A DNA stretch of 28,650 bases from JBIOWF01 sp044868295 (GTDB lineage: Bacteria; Actinomycetota; Actinomycetes; Streptosporangiales; Streptosporangiaceae). The position numbers were made by a program, and so were the translations under genes. The stretch covers positions 1 to 28,650 of the forward strand of contig JBIOWF010000198.1 of the NCBI GenBank assembly GCA_044868295.1, given 5' to 3'. Position 1 is the stretch's first letter, and each line of letters opens with the position of its first letter. Under the pieces are notes generated by a model. That model was not told where the DNA came from. It searched no databases and saw only the letters and a program-made list of their open reading frames with translations. Shown piece by piece: positions 7,514 through 14,833 of the stretch.

Positions 7514-8104
7514 TCAGCGGGCCTGGAGCGCGTCCAGCGCCACGGCCATCGCGACGATCAGGCGGCGGTCCAGGCGGGGGTCGTGGATGTCGATGACGTA
7601 CTGGTCGCGCAGCCCCCATTGGCGCTCCACGGTGAACGCGATCGAGGCGCCGATGCTGAAGTCGAAGTGGTACGGCAGCCAGGACAGCGAGTCCGTGAAC
7701 CTGCGCACCAACGCCACCGAGAAGTGGCGTTCCCGGCCGGTCAACGTCGGCAGGCCGGGTTGCTGGAGGTGCCAGGTCGACCGGAGCAGCGACTGGCTGA
7801 AGTCCTTGCGGAAGAGCCCGATGGGAGCACCGGCGTCATCCACGACGTCGTAGCCGCTGGCGAGGTCGATCACCTTACGCGCCTTGAATCCGGCGAGGAC
7901 CTGCTGCCGCGACTCGTCGGTGTAGAGCGTCACCTGCTCCCTGAAGGTCATCCGTTTCTGCTCGGCGAATGCGACGATCGGGCCTTCCGCGCCGCCGGGC
8001 TCGGCCACGTGGGCGACGTACCGGTTCACCATCATGGTGATCTTCTGTCGTAGGACCAGCTTCGTCTGCGCCTGGAGGGTCGCTGCATCCACGTGAATCT
8101 CCAT
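7514..8104 (-). CDS. LURP-one-related (tubby-like beta-barrel) family protein
   Basis: 196 residues. The pattern of short beta strands with VIDLASGYDVVDDAGAPIGL followed by FRKDFSQSLLRSTWHL is typical of the LURP-one-related/scramblase-like fold in actinobacteria. Such domains are thought to bind lipids or act as small barrels; the role here is unknown. There is no signal peptide. The C-terminal part (YVIDIHDPRLDRRLIVAMAVALDAL) contains the helix that plugs the barrel in this fold. The start ATG at 8104 lacks a good ribosome binding site, and a palindrome sits 12-24 bases before it. It is divergent from the PspC-domain gene. Confidence 0.78.
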   Translation of the reverse strand: MEIHVDAATLQAQTKLVLRQKITMMVNRYVAHVAEPGGAEGPIVAFAEQKRMTFREQVTLYTDESRQQVLAGFKARKVIDLASGYDVVDDAGAPIGLFRKDFSQSLLRSTWHLQQPGLPTLTGRERHFSVALVRRFTDSLSWLPYHFDFSIGASIAFTVERQWGLRDQYVIDIHDPRLDRRLIVAMAVALDALQAR

Positions 8105-8115
8105 AGGGGTCTATC

Positions 8116-8128
8116 ACCACTAAGTGGT
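8116..8128 (-). promoter_or_regulatory. palindrome next to the LURP-one gene start
   Basis: ACCACT-T-AGTGGT (minus strand) is a perfect 13-base palindrome, extended imperfectly by ATC and GAT, lying 12 to 24 bases upstream of the start codon. The position suits an operator blocking transcription or ribosome access. The regulator is unknown. Confidence 0.4.
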
Positions 8129-8259
8129 AGATCTCCAATCAGACGGCGCTGAATCGATGCTGAATGGTCTGAATGGTCAAGGCCGCCACTTTCATCGCCG
8201 CTGAGTTCACGGGCGGCGCCGCGACGACCTGAGTACGGCCGCGCGTGCTGTGCGCCAGT

Positions 8260-8285
8260 CCCTGACCCTGACGGGTCAGGGTTTT
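8260..8285 (+). terminator. intrinsic terminator or attenuator before the PspC gene
   Basis: CCCTGACCC (8260-8268) pairs perfectly with GGGTCAGGG (8273-8281) over a 4-nt loop, followed directly by TTTT (8282-8285). It has the classical form of an intrinsic terminator on the + strand. There is no + strand gene upstream within 5 kb, so it more likely acts as an attenuator in the leader of the PspC-domain gene, 70 bases downstream. Confidence 0.6.
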
Positions 8286-8340
8286 CTCGGGGTTCCTCGT
8301 GGAACGCGCGCTTCGCGGCCGTCCGTTGAACAGGACGAGA

Positions 8341-8346
8341 AGGAGG
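8341..8346 (+). promoter_or_regulatory. strong ribosome binding site of the PspC gene
   Basis: AGGAGG, preceded by GAGA, ends 8 bases before the ATG at 8355. It decides the start: the same frame is open back to 8250, but without any ribosome binding site or domain similarity. Confidence 0.7.
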
Positions 8347-8354
8347 TTCGCGAA

Positions 8355-8540
8355 ATGTACCGATCGAGAAGACACAGGATGATCGCAGGCGTTTGCGGGG
8401 GCATCGCCGAGCGTTATGGGTGGTCGCCGACCGTGGTCAGGCTGCTGTTCCTGCTCTCGTGCATCCTGCCGGGCCCGCAGTTCGTCATTTACCTGATCAT
8501 GTGGGTATTCGTGCCCCAGGCTCCGTCGTATCCACGATGA
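8355..8540 (+). CDS. small PspC-domain membrane protein
   Basis: 61 residues forming almost exactly one PspC domain: basic start MYRSRRHRM, then IAGVCGGIAERYGWSPTVVRLLF, and one long hydrophobic segment (about residues 32-54, LLFLLSCILPGPQFVIYLIM). PspC proteins are membrane-anchored sensors or partners in envelope-stress responses; stand-alone single-domain copies are common in actinomycetes and have no defined partner. Full length for a single-domain member. A terminator-like hairpin in its leader suggests attenuation. lipB follows 18 bases later on the same strand and may be co-transcribed. Confidence 0.85.
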   Translation: MYRSRRHRMIAGVCGGIAERYGWSPTVVRLLFLLSCILPGPQFVIYLIMWVFVPQAPSYPR

Positions 8541-8558
8541 CGTCGTATTCTCCATGAC

Positions 8559-9194
8559 ATGGAGAACCGGCCGCTGACGCTGATCCAGGACGATCTGGTC
8601 GATTACGAGCAGGCGATGGAACGCATGGCCGCTCTGGTCTCGGAGCGGCAGAACGACGCGCGGCCGGACACACTCTGGCTCCTCAGCCACCCCAAGGTCT
8701 TCACCATCGGCCGGCGAACTCCGGCCACGCATCTGCCCGACCCGTCACACGGCATCCCGGTCGTGCAGACGGGCCGGGGCGGCCAGCTCACCTACCACGG
8801 CCCGGGACAGCTCGTCGGCTATCTCATTGTCAAGCTCCGGGCCGGCGAAGGGGTGGTCGACTACATCCGCGAGGTGGAGTTGCGGCTGGTGGAGGCGCTG
8901 GAGAAACTGGGCGTCCCGGCGGAGCGCCGGGACACCCCGCCCGGGTCCGAGCTGCTGACCGGCGTCTGGACCCGGGAGAGCGGCCGCAAGATCGTGTCGA
9001 TCGGAATGCGCGCCAGTCGCGCGGTGACCAGCCACGGCTTCGCCCTCAACGTCGACGGCGACCTCACGCCGTGGCACCTCGCGGTCCCCTGCGGGATGCC
9101 TGAGGTCGATATGACCTCCGTCGCCCGGGAGCGCGGCGAGGCCGACATGGCCGACGTCCGCCGCAGCGTGATGGACGCCTTCGAAGCATCCTGA
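8559..9194 (+). CDS. lipB: octanoyl-[acyl carrier protein]:protein octanoyltransferase LipB
   Basis: Transfers the octanoyl group from acyl carrier protein to the lipoyl domains of 2-oxoacid dehydrogenases and the glycine cleavage H protein, the first step of lipoate synthesis. 211 residues, usual length. The LipB signature RGGQLTYHGPGQLVGY covers residues 73-88. The catalytic pair is present: Lys144 in GRKIVSIGMR and Cys178 in VPCGMPEVDMTSV. The lipoyl synthase gene lipA, often adjacent, is not in the window. It starts 18 bases after the PspC gene and ends before a convergent hairpin. Confidence 0.95.
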   Translation: MENRPLTLIQDDLVDYEQAMERMAALVSERQNDARPDTLWLLSHPKVFTIGRRTPATHLPDPSHGIPVVQTGRGGQLTYHGPGQLVGYLIVKLRAGEGVVDYIREVELRLVEALEKLGVPAERRDTPPGSELLTGVWTRESGRKIVSIGMRASRAVTSHGFALNVDGDLTPWHLAVPCGMPEVDMTSVARERGEADMADVRRSVMDAFEAS

Positions 9195-9207
9195 GCCCAT
9201 CCCCGTG

Positions 9208-9269
9208 GCCGGGCGCCATCGCGCCGCCGTACAGTCAGCCCGGCGCCCGGCGCGCCGGCCAGGGCTGAC
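9208..9269. terminator. overlapping hairpins between convergent genes
   Basis: GCCGGGCGCC (9208-9217) pairs perfectly with GGCGCCCGGC (9242-9251); alternatively GTCAGCCC (9234-9241) pairs with GGGCTGAC (9262-9269). The structures lie just past the lipB stop and 110 bases past the end of the minus-strand molybdopterin gene, so they can terminate both. The remaining gap to 9379 shows nothing else. Confidence 0.55.
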
Positions 9270-9379
9270 GTGCATGGCCGGGGCACGGTCGTGGCCCGGC
9301 GACCGTGGGGCGATCGGCGGAACCGACAGGCTGCCGGCCGGGTCGTTCGCCATCTGGGCGGAGGCGCTTCGCTTCCTGT

Positions 9380-11683
9380 TCAGGCCGGCTGATCTGCGTG
9401 GATCACCCGCCACACGCGTTCCGGGGTAAGTGGTGTGGCGGTGAGCCGGTCGGCGATCTCGGGTATGGCGGCGGCCACCGCGTTGCCGATGGCGGCGGGC
9501 GGGCTGATCGTGCCAGCCTCTCCGACGCCTTTCATGCCGCCCGGCGTGTGCGGGGACGGTGTCTCCAGCAACGTGATCTCGATGTCGGGAACCTCTCTGA
9601 TGGTCGGCAGGAGATAGTCGGCGAGCGGCTGGCCCTCGGGGGAGTAGACGACCTCCTCCGTCAACGCCATGCCGATGCTCTGCACGATCGCGCCGCGCAG
9701 TTGGCCTTCGACGATCTGCGGGTTCACCAGCACCCCGGAGTCGCTGACGACCCAGTAGCCCTCGATCTCGACGGCTCCCGTCTCCGGGTCGACGGCCACG
9801 GCCGCGGCGTGGGCGCCGTACGCGTAGGTGTAGTCGGGGGGATCGTAGGTGACCTTCTCCTCCAGGCCGGGCGGCGTGTCATCGGGCAGGTCCCAGCCGC
9901 GCCAGGCCGAGGCGGCGATCTCACGCACGGTCCGGTGCGCGGCGGGATCCCCCTTCACCCGCACCACGCCGTCGGTCATCTCCATGTCCTCCACCGCGAC
10001 TTCGAGTTGGTGCGCGGCGATGGCGATGATCCGTTCCCGGAGCCGGGTGGCCGCCCGGTCGAGTGCCCCGCCGCCCACCACGAGAGACCGGCTCGCGATG
10101 GATCCGACCGGCGAGTACGGCGTGGCGGCTGTGTCCCCGAGCACCACCGAGACCCTGTCCAGGGCCACTCCCACGCGGTCGGCCGCGATCTGGGCCAGCG
10201 TCGTCTCGATGCCCTGCCCGATGGTCGCGACACCGGCGGCCACGACGATCGACGCGTCGGCTTCCATCCGGACGACCGCGGTCTCGAACCCGCCCACCAG
10301 CATGCCGGCCGCCTTCATGCCCATCGACGACCCCATGCCCGTCGCCTCCACTTGGCAGGAGAACCCCACGCCACGTCTGCGCCCGTCGCCCGTCTCGGTC
10401 CGCGTCCGCACGAGGTCGCGCAGTGTCCGCAGGGCGCGCGGGTAGTCGCCGGTGTCGTAGGTCTGCCAGGTGGGTGTGGTGTAGGGCAGCTCGTCGGGCC
10501 GGATCATGTTGCGCAGCCGCAGCTCCACCGGGTCCTGCCCGAGGCGCCGCGCCGCCTCGTCGATCAGCCGTTCCCGGGTCCAGGTCACCTCCGGCTGGCC
10601 GAACCCGCGGTAGGAGCCGGTCGGCGTGGTCGTCGTGACGACCGCGCGGATGCGTGCCGCCGCCTTCTCGAACCGGTACGGCCCGGGCAGCATGATGGCC
10701 GACACGGCGAGCGGCGAGGTGCCGACGTTCGACGGATGGGCTCCGAGATCTCCGAGAACGTCGCAGTGGAGCGCCAGGAACCGCCCTTCGGCGTCGAGCG
10801 CGAGCCTGCCCCGGTGCACGGCGTCACGGGCGGGCAGAGTGGCGGACAGGTGCTCCTCGCGCGACTCGGCCCACCGCACGGGACGGCCGAGGCGGATCGC
10901 GGCCAGGCAGATCAGCGCCTCGTCCGGATAGAGATGCTCCTTCGCCCCGAAACCTCCCCCGACGTCGCATCCGACGACCCGCACTCGGTCGTGGGAAAGC
11001 CCGAGCGCCTCGACCGCGTGGTCGCGCACATGGTGCGGAGCCTGGGTGGCGGCCCAGATCGTCAGCCTCCCGTCCGCGTGGGCGGCCACGATGCCGCGGG
11101 GCTCGATCGGGCTGGGCGCCACTCTGCCCAGGCGGAACGTCATCTCGACGACGTGGTCGGCCGCCGCGATCGCCGCGTCGCAGTCGGCGTCCCCGAGCGT
11201 GAAGTCGGTGACGAGATTCGTCTCCCACTCCGGGTAGAGGAGCGGGGCCGACGCCTCGACGGCTCGTTCTACCCCGACGACGGCGGGCAGCTCCTCGAAA
11301 TCGAAGTCGATCAGCGTGGCGGCGTCGTGGGCGGCCGCCTCGGTCTCGGCGACGACCACGGCGAGCGGCTGACCGACGTAGCGGATCACGTCGTCCAGCG
11401 CCGCGTAGGAGGTCGTCCGCTGGCCTGGCGCCAGCGTGACGCACGGCAGCCGTACCGCACTCGCGTCGCGTGCCGTGATGACGTCCAGCACCCCTTCGGC
11501 GGCGAGGACGGCCTTGACGTCGCACCGAGTGAGCCGCCCGTGGGCGATGGGGCTGCGGACCACCACAGCGTGCACCATGCCGGGTTGGCGGACATTGCCG
11601 ACGAACCCTCCTCGCCCGGCCAGCAGCCGGGTGTCCTCTTTGCGAGGAGCGCGGGCACCGACATACGAATGATCATCGCTCAT
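9380..11683 (-). CDS. molybdopterin hydroxylase large subunit (xanthine/CO dehydrogenase type)
   Basis: 767 residues matching the molybdenum-binding large subunit of the xanthine oxidase family. It would hydroxylate a purine, aldehyde or heterocycle. Motifs: GGGFGAK (residues 242-248), SYRGFGQPE (357-365) and the catalytic Glu722 in GMKGVGEAGTISPP. The active-site loop is YRG-type and not the AYRCSFR of true CO dehydrogenase, so CO oxidation is unlikely. The FAD and [2Fe-2S] subunits normally encoded beside it are absent within the window. The frame is open to 11881, but family similarity begins at MSDDHSYVGARAPRKEDTRLL, so I chose the ATG at 11683. Upstream are a hairpin and a 13-bp tandem repeat. 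Confidence 0.88.
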   Translation of the reverse strand: MSDDHSYVGARAPRKEDTRLLAGRGGFVGNVRQPGMVHAVVVRSPIAHGRLTRCDVKAVLAAEGVLDVITARDASAVRLPCVTLAPGQRTTSYAALDDVIRYVGQPLAVVVAETEAAAHDAATLIDFDFEELPAVVGVERAVEASAPLLYPEWETNLVTDFTLGDADCDAAIAAADHVVEMTFRLGRVAPSPIEPRGIVAAHADGRLTIWAATQAPHHVRDHAVEALGLSHDRVRVVGCDVGGGFGAKEHLYPDEALICLAAIRLGRPVRWAESREEHLSATLPARDAVHRGRLALDAEGRFLALHCDVLGDLGAHPSNVGTSPLAVSAIMLPGPYRFEKAAARIRAVVTTTTPTGSYRGFGQPEVTWTRERLIDEAARRLGQDPVELRLRNMIRPDELPYTTPTWQTYDTGDYPRALRTLRDLVRTRTETGDGRRRGVGFSCQVEATGMGSSMGMKAAGMLVGGFETAVVRMEADASIVVAAGVATIGQGIETTLAQIAADRVGVALDRVSVVLGDTAATPYSPVGSIASRSLVVGGGALDRAATRLRERIIAIAAHQLEVAVEDMEMTDGVVRVKGDPAAHRTVREIAASAWRGWDLPDDTPPGLEEKVTYDPPDYTYAYGAHAAAVAVDPETGAVEIEGYWVVSDSGVLVNPQIVEGQLRGAIVQSIGMALTEEVVYSPEGQPLADYLLPTIREVPDIEITLLETPSPHTPGGMKGVGEAGTISPPAAIGNAVAAAIPEIADRLTATPLTPERVWRVIHADQPA

Positions 11684-11700
11684 GGCCTGATTGTGTGCGC

Positions 11701-11730
11701 CGTCGCGGCGTCCGCCAAGCCGCCGCGACG
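11701..11730 (-). promoter_or_regulatory. hairpin in the leader of the molybdopterin gene
   Basis: CGTCGCGGCG (11701-11710) and CGCCGCGACG (11721-11730) form a perfect 10-bp stem with a 10-nt loop, 18-47 bases upstream of the start codon. It could be an operator or an RNA structure affecting translation. Confidence 0.35.
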
Positions 11731-11751
11731 CTCGTTTCCCGTGGCGTCCTC

Positions 11752-11777
11752 TCTCATGGTCTCGTCTCATGGTCTCG
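11752..11777 (-). promoter_or_regulatory. 13-bp tandem repeat upstream of the molybdopterin gene
   Basis: TCTCATGGTCTCG is repeated exactly, head to tail, at 11752-11764 and 11765-11777. It lies 69-94 bases before the start codon on the minus strand. Exact tandem repeats at this distance are a plausible regulator binding site, but a chance slippage duplication is equally possible. Confidence 0.35.
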
Positions 11778-11842
11778 GCAGCGACTTGACCCCGGCCGGA
11801 AGACACCACAACGCGGGCCGCGAACATGCCGGGACCTGCCCG

Positions 11843-11891
11843 CCTGTACGGCTCGCGCCGACACGGATCGTGTGAGCGCAAGCCGTACAGG
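11843..11891 (-). terminator. hairpin downstream of the permease gene
   Basis: CCTGTACGGCT (11843-11853) pairs perfectly with AGCCGTACAGG (11881-11891); four more pairs follow one mismatch, and ACACG/CGTGT pair in the centre. It is 79 bases past the permease stop on the minus strand. It shares the TACGGCT core with the other two large hairpins of the window. Confidence 0.6.
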
Positions 11892-11969
11892 ACTGGGGGT
11901 GTTCTTTCTCCTCGCCCACCGCGCCTACTGCGGCAAAGATCTCAAGGGCACGGGCGGGTGCAGGACGGG

Positions 11970-13514
11970 TCAGGCCACGGGCTCGGGTTCTTCGACCTCG
12001 TCGACGTTGCGGCGGGGGCCGGTGAACCAGTTCTTGGCCGACAGCGCCCACCACAACCCGATGGCCACGAGCACCACACCCACGGCGATCGGCGCGTAGT
12101 TCACCGACGTCCAGGCGAAGTCCTTGTTGCCGGGCACGCCCGCCGGGGCGAGCGGCAGGATGAAGTAGATCGAGATGATCACGATCTCGATGACCGAGAT
12201 CCAGCCCAGCACCTTGTACTTGCTGCCCAGCGTCCACGGACCCGGCTGGAAGTTCGCCCCCGCCCGGAGACGGAGCCAGATCGGGATGAGGAAGGCCAGG
12301 TAGAGCCCGATCACGGCGATCGAGACGACGGCGAGGAACGCCACCGGGACGGTGCTTCCGGGAGGGGCGTACAGCGCCGGGAGCGTGATCAGCAGGGCGA
12401 CGGCGCAGCCGCCGATGATGGCGTTGACCGGCGTCCGGTTGCGGTCCACCTTGGACCAGAGCCGCCAGCCGGGGACTCCGCGGTCCCGGGAGAAGGCGTA
12501 GGTCATCCGGGACATCGAGGTCACACAGCTCATGCCGCAGAAGAACTGCCCGATCGTGGAGATGCCGAAGATCACGGTCGCGAGCGGCGCCGACAGCGAC
12601 GAGGTGAAGATCGCCCCGACGAAGCCGAACTCCTTGTTGACCGCGTCCACGTCCGTCGCCGCGAAGAGGAACGACAGCAGCAGAACCCAGCCGCCGATCG
12701 CCGAGTAGAAGATCGACTGCCAGAGGCCCCGGGCGGCGGTAGTGGCCGCGCCCTGCGTCTCCTCCGAGACGTGCGCGCAGGCGTCGAAGCCGGTGATCGT
12801 GTACTGGGTGAGCAGGAAGCCCAAGGGCAGCACATACAGCCAGTACGTCGGCCCGGACCCGTCGCCGAAGCCCGAGTTGTTGAACCGCTCGAACAGGAAG
12901 CTCACGCTCTGGTGCTCGGACGGGCCGAAGATCAGGATGAGGATCACGGCCGCCGCGCCGAACACGTGCCACCAGACCGAGATGTTCTGCAGGATCGAGA
13001 TCAGACGGTGGCTGAAAATGTTGATCAGCGCGTGCAGCACGAGCAGGACCGCGAACAGCAGGAACGTCTGCTTCAACGGGTCACCGGTGGCCCAGCTGTC
13101 GCTGAACCGGCCGATGGTGATGTTGAGGAACGTGGCGCAGCCGTAGTCCACGCTCGCCGTGACGGCGATCAGGCCGATCAGGTTGAGCCAGCCGGTGAAC
13201 CACCCGTGGACGGGCTTGCCCAGCTTGGCGGCCCACCAGTAGATGCCGCCCGCGGTGGGATATGCCGACACCAGCTCCGACATGCAGAAGCCGATGATCA
13301 AGATGAATGCCGAGATCAGCGGCCAGCCGACGGAGATCGCGAGCGGGCCTCCGTTGTTCCAGGCCTGGCCGAACGTCGTGAAACAGCCGGCCAGGATCGA
13401 GATGATAGAGAAAGAGATAGCGAAGTTGGAGAAACCGCTCCACGTTCGCGAGAGCTCCTGCTTGTAGCCGAGCTCCGCGAGCCGTTTGGCGTCGTCGTCG
13501 AGGGCTTGCGCCAT
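11970..13514 (-). CDS. APC-superfamily amino acid or amine permease
   Basis: 514-residue integral membrane transporter with about 12 hydrophobic segments and hydrophilic ends. The N-terminal region (LSRTWSGFSNFAISFSIISI, GGPLAISVGWPL, MSELVSAYPTAGGIYWWAAKLG) is typical of the amino acid/choline transporter branch (ACT family) of the APC superfamily, which carries GABA, choline or related amines by proton symport. The exact substrate cannot be read from the sequence. The first TM has the helix-breaking glycines expected for substrate binding. A strong ribosome binding site (AGAGGAGG, 13519-13526) precedes the ATG. It is transcribed in the same direction as the sugar kinase but separated by a hairpin and an operator-like site, so it probably has its own promoter. 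Confidence 0.88.
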   Translation of the reverse strand: MAQALDDDAKRLAELGYKQELSRTWSGFSNFAISFSIISILAGCFTTFGQAWNNGGPLAISVGWPLISAFILIIGFCMSELVSAYPTAGGIYWWAAKLGKPVHGWFTGWLNLIGLIAVTASVDYGCATFLNITIGRFSDSWATGDPLKQTFLLFAVLLVLHALINIFSHRLISILQNISVWWHVFGAAAVILILIFGPSEHQSVSFLFERFNNSGFGDGSGPTYWLYVLPLGFLLTQYTITGFDACAHVSEETQGAATTAARGLWQSIFYSAIGGWVLLLSFLFAATDVDAVNKEFGFVGAIFTSSLSAPLATVIFGISTIGQFFCGMSCVTSMSRMTYAFSRDRGVPGWRLWSKVDRNRTPVNAIIGGCAVALLITLPALYAPPGSTVPVAFLAVVSIAVIGLYLAFLIPIWLRLRAGANFQPGPWTLGSKYKVLGWISVIEIVIISIYFILPLAPAGVPGNKDFAWTSVNYAPIAVGVVLVAIGLWWALSAKNWFTGPRRNVDEVEEPEPVA

Positions 13515-13571
13515 GAGGCCTCCTCTTAACCGGGTGGGGGTATCCGGCCGATCAGGCGGCCCGGCTCCCTT

Positions 13572-13589
13572 TGGTCTACCTTCAGACCA
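13572..13589 (-). promoter_or_regulatory. GntR-like operator candidate for the permease
   Basis: TGGTCT-ACCTTC-AGACCA is a perfect 6+6 inverted repeat, 58-75 bases upstream of the permease start; an overlapping ACCATTGGT palindrome follows at 13586-13594. TGGTCT half-sites resemble those of FadR-type GntR regulators, although the spacing is wider than typical. No GntR gene is in the window. Confidence 0.35.
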
Positions 13590-13632
13590 TTGGTTCGATT
13601 GTGCGGGCAGGGTGTTACAGGACGGTACCGAT

Positions 13633-13668
13633 GTGGCAACTTCCAGTAGACGTCCAGGAAGTTGCCAC
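13633..13668 (-). terminator. terminator hairpin downstream of the sugar kinase gene
   Basis: GTGGCAACTTCC (13633-13644) and GGAAGTTGCCAC (13657-13668) form a perfect 12-bp stem with a 12-nt loop, 80 bases past the kinase stop on the minus strand and upstream of the permease operator candidate. Confidence 0.65.
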
Positions 13669-13724
13669 CCGTCGCGGAGCGGGCGGTCGCGAGGTGACCT
13701 ATCATCCGGAGCCTCTCGGCTGGA

Positions 13725-13757
13725 CTCAGGGCGGGCTCAGGGCGGGCTCAGGGCGGG
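13725..13757. repeat. three exact 11-bp tandem repeats at the kinase stop
   Basis: CTCAGGGCGGG is repeated three times without gaps (13725-13735, 13736-13746, 13747-13757). The third copy contains the stop codon of the kinase gene. This is a short-tandem-repeat slippage site that could change the C-terminus by mutation. Confidence 0.6.
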
Positions 13758-14635
13758 AGTTCGCCGCGGGTGGGGAGGCCCTGCCACGAGCTCGGGCTCG
13801 CTACGGCGAAGGCGGCCAGTGAGATGCCGCGTTTGAGCCGGTCCGCCGGATGCAACTCGTCGAGGAGCGCGCTGAGATAGCCGGCGACGAAGGCGCCGCC
13901 CACCCCGGTGGGGTCGACGGATGTCACGGGCGCCGCCTGGGTGTCGTAGCGCAGCCCGTCGACGGTCGCGCTGGCGCCCTTCGTCCCCCGCGTGACGACG
14001 AGCTCGGGGATCGTTCCAAGGGGAGAATCGATCAGTTGCAGCTCGTCCTGGGTGGCGAACAGCACGTCGGCGGAGGCCGCCAGCTCGCTCAGCGCCTGCC
14101 TGGCCTCGTCGACGCTCTCCCACAGGTGGGGGCGATGGTTGACGTCCACGGAGATGAGCACTCCGGCGTCCCTCGCCAGTTTGACCGCGTGATGCACCGC
14201 GCTCCACGCGAACCCGCTGAGCGCGAGCGTGATGCCCGTGACATGCAGGATCTTCGCCGACTGGATGGCCTCCGCCGGGACGTCTCCCGTGGACAGCCGC
14301 GACCCGGCGGAGCCTTCCCGGTAGTGTACGGCGTGCGTCGAACGGCCGATCCGGCGCTGCCGTACGACCAGCCCGGTGGGGGCGGTCTCGTCGACGCGGA
14401 CGTGGGAGACGTCCACGCCCTCGCCCCGCAGCGTGCTGAGGGTCCGGACGCCCAGCTCGTCCACGCTCACCCGGCCGAGCCACGTCACCGAGTGCCCGAG
14501 CCGGGCCAGGCCGACGGCCATGGTCAGCTCGGCGCCCTCGACGTCGAGACGTGCGCTCATGTCGTGCCGGATCCGGTCCGCCGAGACGACGCCCAGCGCC
14601 TCTCCGAGCGTGAACACCTCGGTCATGTAGGCCAT
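13748..14635 (-). CDS. PfkB-family sugar kinase (KdgK-like), catalytic Asp replaced
   Basis: 295 residues with the ribokinase/PfkB fold and closest in look to 2-keto-3-deoxygluconate kinases (FTLGEALGVV, VGLARLGHSVTWLGRVSVDELG, ISVDVNHRPHLW, VVTRGTKGASA). The C-terminal signature, normally D-T-x-G-A-G-D-A-F, reads DPTGVGGAF (residues 241-249): the catalytic base Asp is Gly247, from codon GGC, one base away from GAC. The N-terminal substrate motif GGAExN is also altered to EGAELT. The frame is otherwise intact, so it may be a pseudoenzyme, a sugar-binding protein, or a gene in early decay. Start ATG 14635; ATG 14626 is an alternative, with weak ribosome binding sites at both. Confidence 0.85.
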   Translation of the reverse strand: MAYMTEVFTLGEALGVVSADRIRHDMSARLDVEGAELTMAVGLARLGHSVTWLGRVSVDELGVRTLSTLRGEGVDVSHVRVDETAPTGLVVRQRRIGRSTHAVHYREGSAGSRLSTGDVPAEAIQSAKILHVTGITLALSGFAWSAVHHAVKLARDAGVLISVDVNHRPHLWESVDEARQALSELAASADVLFATQDELQLIDSPLGTIPELVVTRGTKGASATVDGLRYDTQAAPVTSVDPTGVGGAFVAGYLSALLDELHPADRLKRGISLAAFAVASPSSWQGLPTRGELPP

Positions 14636-14773
14636 CTCAGAAGCCGGCGTGACATTGCATCGAAGATTCCTTCTCCACGATCGTTGCGGAAAAGCATGAC
14701 AGAAGTGGATGCGCCCCCGGTAGGCGTACGGCGATCGCGAAGCCGATCAGGTGCCGAAGAGGCTCTGCCGACG

Positions 14774-14800
14774 TCCTCCGGCCATCGGCTGGCCGGAGGA
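14774..14800 (-). terminator. terminator hairpin downstream of the monooxygenase gene
   Basis: TCCTCCGGCCA (14774-14784) and TGGCCGGAGGA (14790-14800) form a perfect 11-bp stem with a 5-nt loop, 34 bases past the monooxygenase stop on the minus strand. It should separate this gene from the kinase gene. Confidence 0.7.
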
Positions 14801-14833
14801 GAGGCGTTCTGGTCTCTTTGTGCAGTTCCGGCC

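Noticed and set aside
9305..11875. 856-codon open frame on the + strand
   Set aside because: It is antisense to the molybdopterin subunit gene, has Arg/Gly/Asp/His-rich low-complexity translation and no family similarity; such frames are common opposite high-GC genes.
11826..13529. Long + strand open frame
   Set aside because: Antisense of the permease; extremely Arg/Asp/Glu/Gly-rich translation without family similarity.
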